The translations under genes were made by a program, and so were the position numbers. Shown one piece after another: positions 9,501 to 15,219 of a stretch of DNA of 21,212 nucleotides (positions within the stretch are counted from its first letter, which is position 1; each line of letters begins with the position of its first letter). Location of the stretch: contig CAYNIT010000049.1 in assembly GCA_964397205.1 (NCBI GenBank), positions 1 through 21,212 on the forward strand, given 5' to 3'. The notes under the pieces were generated by a model. The model worked only from the letters and a program-made list of their open reading frames with translations. It did no database searches and was not told the origin of the DNA. Source of the DNA: Phaeodactylibacter sp964397205. Its GTDB lineage: Bacteria > Bacteroidota > Bacteroidia > Chitinophagales > Saprospiraceae.

Positions 9501-10155
9501 GCACGGCGCTTTCTCCATCAGCCTGCAGGTAAACCAAGACGGCTGCACGTCCTCAAGCACCCGCTCGGTTACCGCTACCCGCAGCCCGCTATTTTGTGCA
9601 GAGCAACTGCCGTTAAGCGCAGAAGCCATGGCAGCTCCCGATGGCAAGCGCGTTCGGCTAACTTGGATGACCGAAGCGTTTTTGCAGGGCTACCAATACA
9701 CCGCTGAATACTCCAGAGGAGACGAGCAGCCGTTCCGGCCCATCGGGTCAGTACAACTGCCCTCAGCTCTTTTGGGCAGTCAACACTACTACCAGCTTTG
9801 GCATGAAACCGCAAGCCCCGGAGCTAATCGTTATCGCCTGAAAATCTACAGCCCGGATGGGCGCACCTTTTATTCGGAAGAGGCAAAGGCTATCCTACCG
9901 GAGGAATCGAGCTTGGCCCGGCTGTACCCCAATCCCGCCCGGGAGGAAGCCACCGTGGAGATACTGGCAGCGGGAAGCCCGTCGAGACAGCTGGCCCTGC
10001 TACATAGCGGGGGCAAAGTAGTACGGCAGCGGTTGGTAGGCAGCCGCCCTCAGCAGCTTACACTTGACTTGAGCGGCCTGCCGCCGGGCACCTACTTCAT
10101 CCAGATTTCGGAGGGCCAATCCATTCGGAAAGTGCTGCCATTGGTTAAACGCTAG
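3595..10155 (+). CDS. Giant secreted multi-domain protein with SdrD_B domain and T9SS sorting domain
   Basis: The 2186-residue product is a cell-surface or secreted protein. Residues 1-32 form a signal peptide (basic start, core LLLCTTLLFSLIAATATA, cleavage near AQA). Residues about 33-1545 are cysteine-rich beta domains. Four degenerate modules can be picked out: they share an opening L/F-PPGI or LPTGI motif (73, about 528, 1176, 1334), and the later ones share a closing F-x-F-E/K-I/L strand near Cys (578, 1082, 1242, 1387), resembling DUF11-type modules. Two tandem Ig-like repeats follow at about 1550-1695, each with a G-x-F/Q-F-D-P-A core. An SdrD_B (Cna-B-like) domain spans about 1698-1810 (IGDFVWRDLNRNG, GIPGVMVLL, DDEGYYEF). 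A PKD-like domain lies at about 1912-1998 and an FN3-like domain at about 2003-2103. A T9SS type A sorting domain closes the protein at about 2105-2186 (LYPNPA, LSGLPPGTYFI). The domain content suggests adhesion or matrix binding. The T9SS machinery is elsewhere. A GGCC/GGCC hairpin at 3552-3565 lies in the leader. Confidence 0.9.
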   Translation: MKNKYARLARRAKLLLCTTLLFSLIAATATAQASISYPEQAEDLVTCHQAGRLRVRVEFEAPSGPGTQLKVNFPPGITYESGSLELIGNSLELAEADLSDLNEPLFQLTGGGAESGDFIDLSLLRSGGCQARAFAIGGGIAKDSVRLLADSGIVQENSSNLNTYNILSPSLSFQYTDGPSSQDTIVEDAPQAITRRLRLIQGGLGYVSSVTHFVVVNDALQNFQLKYQGDALAPSAVRGDTLFYQLDPELIPGLFGGDGRFSNGEQIELWESFDVVACAQTQNQIKHHALWGCPDDVCQRAIPVTGTVSVIVPQPQIESGPLFSRSLPACLDGATPDQFGFFIENTGSTTARIGFQLGFEGRADLPVFGDYNSRAAFIDTASVQLLVNGEALNHPVDATHDGISKCGTPAATGAVSAARYRNLILEPSQRLEIRGNYAYCCQQPCNMNYSWPTPIARIEVRDACGQNPRLEMASHDFAEARVETAPAIICGPATVFNHQSAEYCFVFPKLGGYPNVSGDNTFVLEIGLPPLPGLQANGNAAVTGPSGTPLPFTSSGAGPGTFRMEIQQSDYEGGALAFCFEIEWSCGKGGLIQPSVDLYQNVAPSCPSSCRLPISCDAFPLLLFCPGVDCPEGGGIVDFSESERINLGRADPNNLRRWQTDAPADPAAVRLDRAAPCDTVRTQAGLGVADGSSSPWPQARFRQRLLFPFFRPLGARAEVYDNGQLIGEFEHIPLHSNSDDTLFLYELSAAALHELDPNFPADFAYDAQDSVYVEADYYFDPELAQGQMYNYRQSGFTPLTGTCVENQDVFNAFRLSKDDFATENACGSTIDRVQLIAVGATFASGGTNTFAGCEAIAFEVFSRSQRGCITGEGLDFFPNEFRPVFTFDTVAFAKIPGFAFERLEYRRSPGNVVLDISPFAEDADSLYFDLRSQYSDRGGPIPLLEENARDEILKSFWRPTCASASGEVEGSAGITYKDVACQKPYHRQQERSLSYTSTGQFNFVLNPLVGNAFEATTCYTLSATNTGVGKDFDVPFTWLKPLLPAGNISLLSIAESGGEPLSPNLNGRYELGEHTNNSTRQFEICVQQSSCLPDSLQLVYAWGCEGYPEGEAAVPNCRPDTLTAYLTPQLSEVQLQIVDQPNPAEALDLCTTDTIELLVNSAQQADLLQPALQVTLPPGIELNAMTAGYPNDASISFEPLPASISGDTAKFDLSQHSRITGDSLPGIFNSPSLAKRQMRLIFEIETGCGFDPLQSVALYQASGRSPCGAAAEGSGSVAASNPIRIKGAQAPYTTALQLETDGILLGCDAALAVQASFVPANGTTNGRDTSEVILPTGIAYLPGSLACYPPGQTHCPSLVSVDTDSLGRQIARLAWPAGMTAMDSSRFSFKLKNESAACTDAAEVIFRNTVTKAPLICMGTPCPTDLKVETGRDTLSFAVQKASLQLAPEPVACSSEDGSFRLSGSVNIGEFGLDSVQVLAFCAGPQGAPSGDAVTAATLKGPFAAGQSVSFQISGIGCSSENGLWVELRGDCSCASTGQFVPAPQLAAPLCPADTAVCLNAPPLLLSHAVPADGAYSGNGVENGRFDPAAAGVGVHTITYTLSDSLGCNSHCSYDITVHPLPSLNCPTDLQVSIEAGPQQLGGASPLGGTYAGPGISDGQFDPAVAGPGTHAINYTYTNYLGCADSCTFFITVQAGDAQIGDFVWRDLNRNGIQEAGEAGIPGVMVLLRSGGADVDTAFTDDEGYYEFTTAPGDYRLFFQTPDGLTLTQQEAGTDPALDSDPEPATGLSPAYALEEGDTVATADAGFYTLCDNIEDPGRIAADQYLCGPGNKPAKIESIELPSGGSGAVEYMWMQSKVPGPFNLQSWKMIPAATGPSYSPGPLSQTTYFARCARRENCAVFLESNIITVEVGTEAVAEIQGPDWICVGVPDVFRAMDNGPAATYEWALSPGLSPATASGAQVEVTAPNSHGAFSISLQVNQDGCTSSSTRSVTATRSPLFCAEQLPLSAEAMAAPDGKRVRLTWMTEAFLQGYQYTAEYSRGDEQPFRPIGSVQLPSALLGSQHYYQLWHETASPGANRYRLKIYSPDGRTFYSEEAKAILPEESSLARLYPNPAREEATVEILAAGSPSRQLALLHSGGKVVRQRLVGSRPQQLTLDLSGLPPGTYFIQISEGQSIRKVLPLVKR
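8242..8676 (+). repeat. Two tandem Ig-like repeats inside the giant secreted protein
   Basis: Residues about 1550-1620 and 1621-1695 are two copies of one module of about 72 residues. Each begins with CP-x-D, carries Y-S/A-G-x-G-V/I followed by G-x-F-D-P-A-x-A-G-x-G, then H-x-I-x-Y-T, and ends with LGC...C...ITV. The DNA copies have diverged, so the duplication is old or the module spreads as a domain. Similar modules are common in Bacteroidota surface proteins. Confidence 0.65.
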
Positions 10156-10169
10156 GTGGATTGGCAGGA

Positions 10170-10202
10170 CCCCGGACGGTGGCTACCAACACCCGCCCGG
10201 GG
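10170..10202. terminator. GC-rich hairpin between convergent genes
   Basis: Between the stop of the giant secreted protein (10155) and the stop of transketolase (10216) lies an imperfect inverted repeat: CCCCGGACGGTG pairs with CACCCGCCCGGGG around an 8-base loop, with one mismatch and one bulged base. It is symmetrical enough to act in both directions as a shared terminator. Neither side has a T-run, so this is a structural guess. Confidence 0.4.
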
Positions 10203-10215
10203 CACTCCTCCTTGC

Positions 10216-12258
10216 TTACTCAAAATCCGCCAGAAAATCCAGCGCCTTTTGATAGACATTCTCCCCCGTGTAGCCAAATTGGCGGTCCAGCTCCTGGTAG
10301 GGAGCCGAGTGGCCGAAATGGTCCAGCCCTACCACCTCTCCCAGAGGCCCAACCAGGCCGCGCAGCGTGACGGGCAAGCCCGCCGTAAGCCCCATAGTGG
10401 GGATGTCAAAGGGAAGTACTTCCATCTGATAGCTTTCCGGCTGATTGCGGAAAACCCCTTCGGATGGAGCAGAAACCACTCTGATGTTTAAGTTCTTCTT
10501 TTCGCGCAGCAGGTCCGCGCCTTCGATCAAGGTAGCTACTTCGGAGCCATTGGCTACCAATATAAGATCCGGCTCTCCGCCGCTCTCTCGCTGTACGATG
10601 TAGGCCCCCTTTTCAGCCTCCTGTGCAGCTTTGTAGCGGTCTTCCGCGGGCAAGCTCTTGATGTTTTGGCGGGACAAGATTAAGCCGCTCGGCCCTTGTT
10701 GATGCTCCAATGCCATACGCCATGCCACGGTCGTTTCATCCGCGTCGGCGGGGCGCAGGGCGAGAAAACTGTTGCGCCCGGAATGATTTTGCAGTTGCTC
10801 CAGCAGACGAATCTGAGCTTCTTGCTCTACGGGCTGATGCGTAGGGCCATCCTCCCCCACCCGAAAGGCATCGTGGGTCCAGATGAAAACCACCGGAGCC
10901 TCCATCAGCGCTGCCAGGCGTATGGAGGGCTTCATAAAATCAGAGAAAACGAAGAAGGTAGCGCAAACCGGCACAACGCCGCCGTGCAGCGCCATCCCCG
11001 TAGCCAGTGCTGCCATCGTCAGTTCGGAGACGCCAGCCTGCAGGAAAGCGCCGCTGAAATCCCCCTTCTTAAAAGAGGAGGTTTTCTTCAAGAATGCATC
11101 AGTTTTATCGCTATTGGAGAGGTCAGCGGAAGCGACAATCATGTTGTCTACTTTTCCCGCCAGTTGGGAGAGTACTGCGCCGGAAGCCGCCCGGGTAGCC
11201 ACGTCTTTTTTCTGCTCTATCGCCGCCCAGTCGATCTCGGGCAATTCGCCATTGAGGAAGCGTTCCAGTTTAGCTGCCTGTTCCGGGTTTTCTTGCTTCC
11301 AGGATGCGTAAGCTTCTTTTTTCTCCGCGGCCTGCGCCTGCTTCTTCGCCGCAACTTCCTGGTAAAAATCTGCTACCTCGGGAAATGTTGCAAAGGGCTG
11401 TTCGGGATGGCCTCCCAGAGACTGAACCGTTTGCTCAAAGGAAGCTCCCGCAGCGCTCATGGGTTTGCCATGCATAGACACCTGCCCTTCGAAGGGCTCT
11501 CCATCTTCGGTCAGCGCCCCTTTGCCCATGATGGTCCTCCCAATGATCAAGGAGGGGCGGCCCGCCTCGGCATTAGCGGCATCCAGCGCCGAGCGTATCT
11601 CGTCCGCATTGTGCCCATCGATGGTCTGTACGTGCCAGCCCCAGGCTTCGTACTTTTTTGCAGTGTCTTCTTCCATGACTTCGGATACCTCGCTGGACAA
11701 CTGCACTTCGTTGGCATCGTAGAACATCACGACATTGCCTAAGCCCAGAAAACCAGCGGTACGCCCTGCTCCCTGCGCAATTTCTTCCTGTATGCCGCCA
11801 TCGGAAATAAAGAGGTAGGTCTTGTGCGCCATCCATTCCCCAAAACGGTGGGCCAGAAAACGCTCGGCAATCGCAGCGCCGATGCCAAAGGTATGCCCTT
11901 GGCCCAAGGGCCCTGAGGTATTCTCGATGCCGCGGTCTACATCGCGTTCGGGATGGCCTGGTGTCGGGCTGCCCCACTGCCGGAAGTTTTGCAAATCCGC
12001 TTTGCTATAAAGCCCGAAGAAATGGAGCTGCGTGTACAGCATGGCGGACATATGGCCGGGATCCAGGAAGAAACGGTCGCGGAAAGCCCAGTGTGGATCT
12101 TTGGGGTCAAAATTTAAATACTCGCTGAACAGAATGGTGATGAAGTCCGCCCCGCCCATCGCGCCGCCGGGATGGCCGGACTTAGCTTGCTCTACCATTG
12201 CCCCGGCAATGACTCGCAAGTTATTGGCTGCAAGTTGCGTAGTAGTATGCTCTGCCAT
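10216..12258 (-). CDS. tkt: Transketolase
   Basis: The enzyme moves two-carbon ketol units between sugar phosphates in the non-oxidative pentose phosphate pathway, using thiamine diphosphate and a divalent metal. The length is 680 residues (E. coli TktA has 663). Visible motifs are SGHPGG at 27-32; GPLGQG at 116-121; the metal/ThDP segment SDGGIQEE at 152-159 with Asn183 about 30 residues on; the central-domain VSELTMAALATG stretch, whose Glu corresponds to the catalytic Glu411 of E. coli TktA; and WTHDAFRVGEDGPTHQPVEQ in the pyrimidine domain. The frame is open upstream to 12393, but those 45 residues do not resemble transketolase. The ATG at 12258 gives MAEHTTTQLAANNLRVIAGAM, the expected family start. 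SDG replaces the common GDG in the ThDP motif. No strong promoter was found; TAAATTTT at 12408-12415 (minus strand) is a weak candidate. The gene is convergent with the giant secreted protein gene. Confidence 0.96.
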   Translation of the reverse strand: MAEHTTTQLAANNLRVIAGAMVEQAKSGHPGGAMGGADFITILFSEYLNFDPKDPHWAFRDRFFLDPGHMSAMLYTQLHFFGLYSKADLQNFRQWGSPTPGHPERDVDRGIENTSGPLGQGHTFGIGAAIAERFLAHRFGEWMAHKTYLFISDGGIQEEIAQGAGRTAGFLGLGNVVMFYDANEVQLSSEVSEVMEEDTAKKYEAWGWHVQTIDGHNADEIRSALDAANAEAGRPSLIIGRTIMGKGALTEDGEPFEGQVSMHGKPMSAAGASFEQTVQSLGGHPEQPFATFPEVADFYQEVAAKKQAQAAEKKEAYASWKQENPEQAAKLERFLNGELPEIDWAAIEQKKDVATRAASGAVLSQLAGKVDNMIVASADLSNSDKTDAFLKKTSSFKKGDFSGAFLQAGVSELTMAALATGMALHGGVVPVCATFFVFSDFMKPSIRLAALMEAPVVFIWTHDAFRVGEDGPTHQPVEQEAQIRLLEQLQNHSGRNSFLALRPADADETTVAWRMALEHQQGPSGLILSRQNIKSLPAEDRYKAAQEAEKGAYIVQRESGGEPDLILVANGSEVATLIEGADLLREKKNLNIRVVSAPSEGVFRNQPESYQMEVLPFDIPTMGLTAGLPVTLRGLVGPLGEVVGLDHFGHSAPYQELDRQFGYTGENVYQKALDFLADFE

Positions 12259-12429
12259 GTTGATTTTGTCTGTTTTGGTGGTTTTCGTGATGAAAAGGCG
12301 AGGCTGCGATAAAATGTTTAGCGCCTCTCTGCTATTCTGCCGCCCGAAGATAAGGAAACTGCCGTTCAAATCGCAGCCCGGACATACCTGCACCTCCGTA
12401 TGCTCAAAAAATTTATATATGCTGCAGGC

Positions 12430-12455
12430 TTGTTTTTAACACGAATTGTTTTTAA
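12430..12455 (+). repeat. 10-bp direct repeat across the UmuD-like promoter
   Basis: The sequence TTGTTTTTAA occurs twice, at 12430-12439 and 12446-12455, with a period of 16 bp. The first copy covers the putative -33 element and the second runs into the -7 element. It could be a regulator binding site or chance in A/T-rich DNA. Confidence 0.45.
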
Positions 12456-12460
12456 AATTG
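12430..12460 (+). promoter_or_regulatory. Candidate promoter of the UmuD-like gene
   Basis: A TTG at 12430-12432 is followed after 20 bp by TAAAATTG at 12453-12460. This matches the Bacteroidota pattern TTG-N19/20-TAnnTTTG with one mismatch. Transcription would start near 12467, giving a very short leader before the ATG at 12480. Confidence 0.45.
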
Positions 12461-12479
12461 CCAATCAAAACAATCCGCC

Positions 12480-12914
12480 ATGGTGCATTCCTGCTCTTTT
12501 GAAACTTACCAGACAGTGCCCGTCGTCGGCATGGATGAAATGACGCCCTACCTCCGGATCGAGCAAGGAGATGGCAAGAGCTTCCCCTTGCCGGGGGAGG
12601 AGTTCCGCTTCATGCGATTCGACCTCAGCCGGGCGCTGATACGCAATCCGGCGCATACCTACTTTGTACAAATCTCGACCAATGCGCTGCAAAGTGCGGG
12701 ATACAGGAAAGGAGATATTGCCATCGTAGACCGGCACGACAGCCCTCGACACGGGCAGACCATCCTAGCCTATTACGAAGGTGATTTCACCCTACTGCGG
12801 CTTTTGATGAAAGAGGATGAAACGGCGGTTTACAATGACGAAGAGGAAGTGGTGCTGGAGCCAGATATGGACTTCGCGATCTGGGGAGTCGTAAAGGATG
12901 TGCTGCATGACTGA
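12480..12914 (+). CDS. UmuD/LexA-type S24 peptidase homologue lacking catalytic residues
   Basis: The 144-residue product aligns without gaps to E. coli UmuD from about residue 33 onward, with an offset of +9. Matching segments include the D-L-x-x-x-L-I helix, then TYFV, then GD-x-x-IVD, HG, G-x-FT and GVV near the C-terminus. UmuD is the LexA-like subunit that, after RecA-assisted self-cleavage, joins UmuC to form translesion polymerase V. Here the nucleophile Ser60 aligns with Ala69 (STNALQSAG against GDSMIDGG). The general base Lys97 aligns with Leu106 (DFTLLRL against EFTVKKL). The Cys24-Gly25 cleavage site aligns with Lys33-Ser34. Self-cleavage therefore looks impossible, and the protein is probably a fold-only, protein-binding version. 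It has no N-terminal DNA-binding domain, so it is not LexA. No umuC-like gene is adjacent. The ATG at 12480 directly follows a good promoter. The frame is intact, so it is not an obvious pseudogene. Confidence 0.8.
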   Translation: MVHSCSFETYQTVPVVGMDEMTPYLRIEQGDGKSFPLPGEEFRFMRFDLSRALIRNPAHTYFVQISTNALQSAGYRKGDIAIVDRHDSPRHGQTILAYYEGDFTLLRLLMKEDETAVYNDEEEVVLEPDMDFAIWGVVKDVLHD

Positions 12915-12946
12915 AGCGATAGCGAACTCCCTAAAGGTGGAAAACC

Positions 12947-13948
12947 TCAGCTGTTCTCTTCGGAGGAGGTATCAGCCGGGACTTTTTCCGGCTCTTCCTT
13001 GGGCGGCTCCTCCAATTCATGGGAGCGTTTGTAGATAGAGTACAGTACGCCCCCCGTCAGCGAAACCACGATGACGGTAAGGGACAGCCACTCCGGAATG
13101 TGGGCATGGTGCACCAGCAACATTTTGACTCCTACATAAGCCAAAATGAACACTAGGGCGTGCTGTAGGTATTTGAATTTGTCCAAAACCGAAGCCAGGA
13201 CAAAGTAGAGCGAACGCAGCCCCAGTATGGCAAAGATATTAGAAGTGAAAATGAGGAAGGGGTCGGTTGTAATGGCAAATATGGCGGGAATGCTGTCAAA
13301 AGCAAACATGATGTCCGTCGTTTCCACTACCATCAGGGCAATGAATAATGGCGTAGCGGCCAGGATGTGCTTGCGGCGGACGAAGAACCGCTCGCCGTGG
13401 AATTCCTTGGATACGGGAAAAAGTCTACTGACGTAGTTGATGACCGGGTTCTTATTGGGGTGTATGCTCTCGTTGGAACTCCACATCTTGTAGGCGGAGT
13501 ACAAGAGGAACAAGCCAAATACGTAAGTAAGCCAGGAGAACTTGGTAATAAGAATGACGCCGAGAAATATCATGCCCCCTCTGAAAATCAAAGCCCCCAG
13601 GATACCCCAGAAAAGCACCCGGTGCTGGTACTTCTGAGGGACGTTGAAGTAGGTGAAGATCATGGCGATGACAAATATGTTGTCCAGGCTAAGCGACTTC
13701 TCTACCAGATAGCCGGTAAGGTATTTCATCACGGCACCCCAACTGCTCAAACCATCCTGATTGGCCACCCATCCCAGTTCGTAGATGTAGTACACAGCAA
13801 AACTGAACAATAGGGACAGGGCGATCCAAAAAGCAGTCCAACCCAGTGCTTCCTTGGTAGAAATGGCGTGTAGCTTGCGGTTGAACACCCCCAAATCCAG
13901 GGCAAGCAGCAAGCAAACCAGTACGATAAAGCCGATCCAAATGGCCAT
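12947..13948 (-). CDS. TerC/Alx-family integral membrane protein, likely metal transporter
   Basis: The product has 333 residues. TerC-family proteins export or handle divalent metals, particularly manganese, and some take part in tellurite resistance or metal loading of secreted proteins. About eight or nine hydrophobic helices are visible. The two family signature regions with acidic residues inside the membrane are present: LVEKSLSLDNIFV at about 81-93 (Glu83, Asp89) and VVETTDIMFAFDSIPAI at about 207-223 (Glu209, Asp212, Asp218). The helix repeat ILGLRSLYF at 241-249 is also typical. The C-terminus from about 308 is a charged Glu/Pro/Lys tail, probably cytoplasmic. The start is ATG at 13948. 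I looked for a yybP-ykoY manganese riboswitch in the 207-bp upstream region, because E. coli alx has one, and saw no convincing match. The gene is convergent with the UmuD-like gene, 32 bp away, and lies downstream of the nucleotidyltransferase on the same strand. Confidence 0.9.
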   Translation of the reverse strand: MAIWIGFIVLVCLLLALDLGVFNRKLHAISTKEALGWTAFWIALSLLFSFAVYYIYELGWVANQDGLSSWGAVMKYLTGYLVEKSLSLDNIFVIAMIFTYFNVPQKYQHRVLFWGILGALIFRGGMIFLGVILITKFSWLTYVFGLFLLYSAYKMWSSNESIHPNKNPVINYVSRLFPVSKEFHGERFFVRRKHILAATPLFIALMVVETTDIMFAFDSIPAIFAITTDPFLIFTSNIFAILGLRSLYFVLASVLDKFKYLQHALVFILAYVGVKMLLVHHAHIPEWLSLTVIVVSLTGGVLYSIYKRSHELEEPPKEEPEKVPADTSSEENS

Positions 13949-13975
13949 GAATGTTTTTCAGTATTTTGAAAACCC

Positions 13976-13994
13976 GACGCGTTGCTGTTGCGTC
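13976..13994 (-). other. Short hairpin upstream of the TerC-family gene
   Basis: GACGC pairs with GCGTC around a 9-base loop. On the minus strand it is followed by GGGTTTTC and lies 27 bases before the start of the TerC-family gene. It could end transcription coming from the nucleotidyltransferase gene, or act as a leader element. The stem is short, so support is weak. Confidence 0.3.
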
Positions 13995-14155
13995 AGCGCT
14001 CGTTCATCAATAGTTAAGGGCAGTGCTGGAGAAGTGTTCAACCCGCCACCCAATTTGTTTAGGCCCACTTCCACGTTGCTTGTAAACGCAAGACGATAGC
14101 ATCGGATACAGGCCCGGAGCTGCCAAAGCGTTTCTTTGACATTTTCCCGACGAAG

Positions 14156-15163
14156 TTATAGGCGGGGCAAACTGAAGTCAATCTCCGTATTATCACCTAG
14201 GTTGAGGCTCTGCCGCAGGCCGGTGATCGCCGTATCGTTGCCTACCACCGAGCGCTGCAGGATCACTTCCTGAATGTGGGCGTAATTGCCGATAATAGAG
14301 TCCCGGATAATGGTGTGGTTGATACGCGCATTATTGCCGATGGTCACATGGGGCCCGATGATGGCGTTCTCAATTTTGCAATTGCTCCCAATACTCACCG
14401 GATGTATGATGATGGAGTTGTCGTACTCCGGCAAGTTCTCCGAAGCGTATCCGGCGCGATCCAGGAAAGCAGCGTTGGTATCGAGCAGCACTTCCTTCTT
14501 GCCGCAATCGAACCAATTGTCCACCACGACCGTCGTGAACTGTACGCCCTGCTCGATCATCCGCATGAAGGCATCCGTCAGCGGGAATTCACCATTGGAG
14601 CGGATGTTGTGGTTGATGTTGAAATCCAAGGCCTGCATCAGCTCCCCCGCCTGCCGGATTTTGTAAAACCCTACCATCGCCATATCCGATTTGGGGATAT
14701 TGGGTTTTTCTACGACCCGCTTGACCTTGCCCTCGAGATCGTACTCCACTACGCCAAACTCCCGGGGGTCATGCACCTTTTTTACGCACAGGCAGGAAGC
14801 CTGGCTATCGATCACCTTTTGAAAATCTACATCTACAATGATATCTCCGAAGAATACGACCACCTCTTCATCGGGCAGCACATGCTGTCTGGCCGTCCAA
14901 ACCGCGTGGCCGGAGCCCAGCCGAACCTCTTGATTGATGTATTCCCGGCGGATGTGGGGATATTCTTTATCGACGTAGTTTTTGATCTTCTCCCCCAGAT
15001 AGCCAATGATGAAGATGAAATCCTCTATGCCCAATTCCATCAGCTGATCGATGATAAAGGAGATGATAGGCTTGCCCGCAACCGGTATCAGGGGTTTGGG
15101 CTGGGTGTAAGTAAGGGGCCGGAGCCGGGTACCTGCCCCCGCGACAGGGATTATTGCTTTCAT
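14156..15163 (-). CDS. Sugar-1-phosphate nucleotidyltransferase with left-handed beta-helix tail
   Basis: The 335-residue enzyme joins a sugar 1-phosphate to a nucleoside triphosphate, releasing pyrophosphate and an NDP-sugar for polysaccharide or glycoconjugate synthesis. It carries the NTP-transferase signature GAGTRLRPLT at 9-18 followed by QPKPLIPVAGKP at 21-32, where Lys23 is the expected phosphate-contacting residue. LGSGHAV lies at about 82-88, and the metal-binding FFGDIIVD at 104-111 includes Asp107. EFPLTDA follows in the sugar-binding half. From about residue 250 hexapeptide repeats appear (IIIHPVSIGSNCKIENAIIG, then VTIGNNARI), forming a left-handed beta-helix. The layout matches long RfbA/RmlA-like and GCD1-like proteins; sugar and base specificity cannot be read from the motifs. 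A GTG five codons upstream is in frame, but the ATG at 15163 fits the family start MKAIIPVAG. The gene lies 56 bp downstream of the RND pump on the same strand and may be co-transcribed. Confidence 0.9.
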   Translation of the reverse strand: MKAIIPVAGAGTRLRPLTYTQPKPLIPVAGKPIISFIIDQLMELGIEDFIFIIGYLGEKIKNYVDKEYPHIRREYINQEVRLGSGHAVWTARQHVLPDEEVVVFFGDIIVDVDFQKVIDSQASCLCVKKVHDPREFGVVEYDLEGKVKRVVEKPNIPKSDMAMVGFYKIRQAGELMQALDFNINHNIRSNGEFPLTDAFMRMIEQGVQFTTVVVDNWFDCGKKEVLLDTNAAFLDRAGYASENLPEYDNSIIIHPVSIGSNCKIENAIIGPHVTIGNNARINHTIIRDSIIGNYAHIQEVILQRSVVGNDTAITGLRQSLNLGDNTEIDFSLPRL

Positions 15164-15219
15164 AATGGCAATATACACACGAATCCGGGCTTAGGGAAGA
15201 GCCGGAGGGGTAAATGTTG

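Noticed and set aside
10696..11742. Plus-strand open frame (348 codons) antisense to transketolase
   Set aside because: It is a shadow of the transketolase frame, with no start context and no recognisable domain.
12259..12393. 45-codon N-terminal extension of transketolase
   Set aside because: The extra residues do not resemble transketolase or a targeting peptide, and the family start matches the ATG at 12258.
12915..12946. Possible terminator between the UmuD-like and TerC-family genes
   Set aside because: The best hairpin (AGGT/ACCT) has a 4-bp stem and no T-run; it is too weak to call.
13949..14155. Possible yybP-ykoY manganese riboswitch upstream of the TerC-family gene
   Set aside because: I searched the leader for the conserved core and paired stems and found only a 5-bp hairpin.
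15185..15205. Hairpin between the RND pump and the nucleotidyltransferase
   Set aside because: The stem is six pairs with a bulge and is not followed by a U-run. It could equally be chance, so I did not call a terminator.
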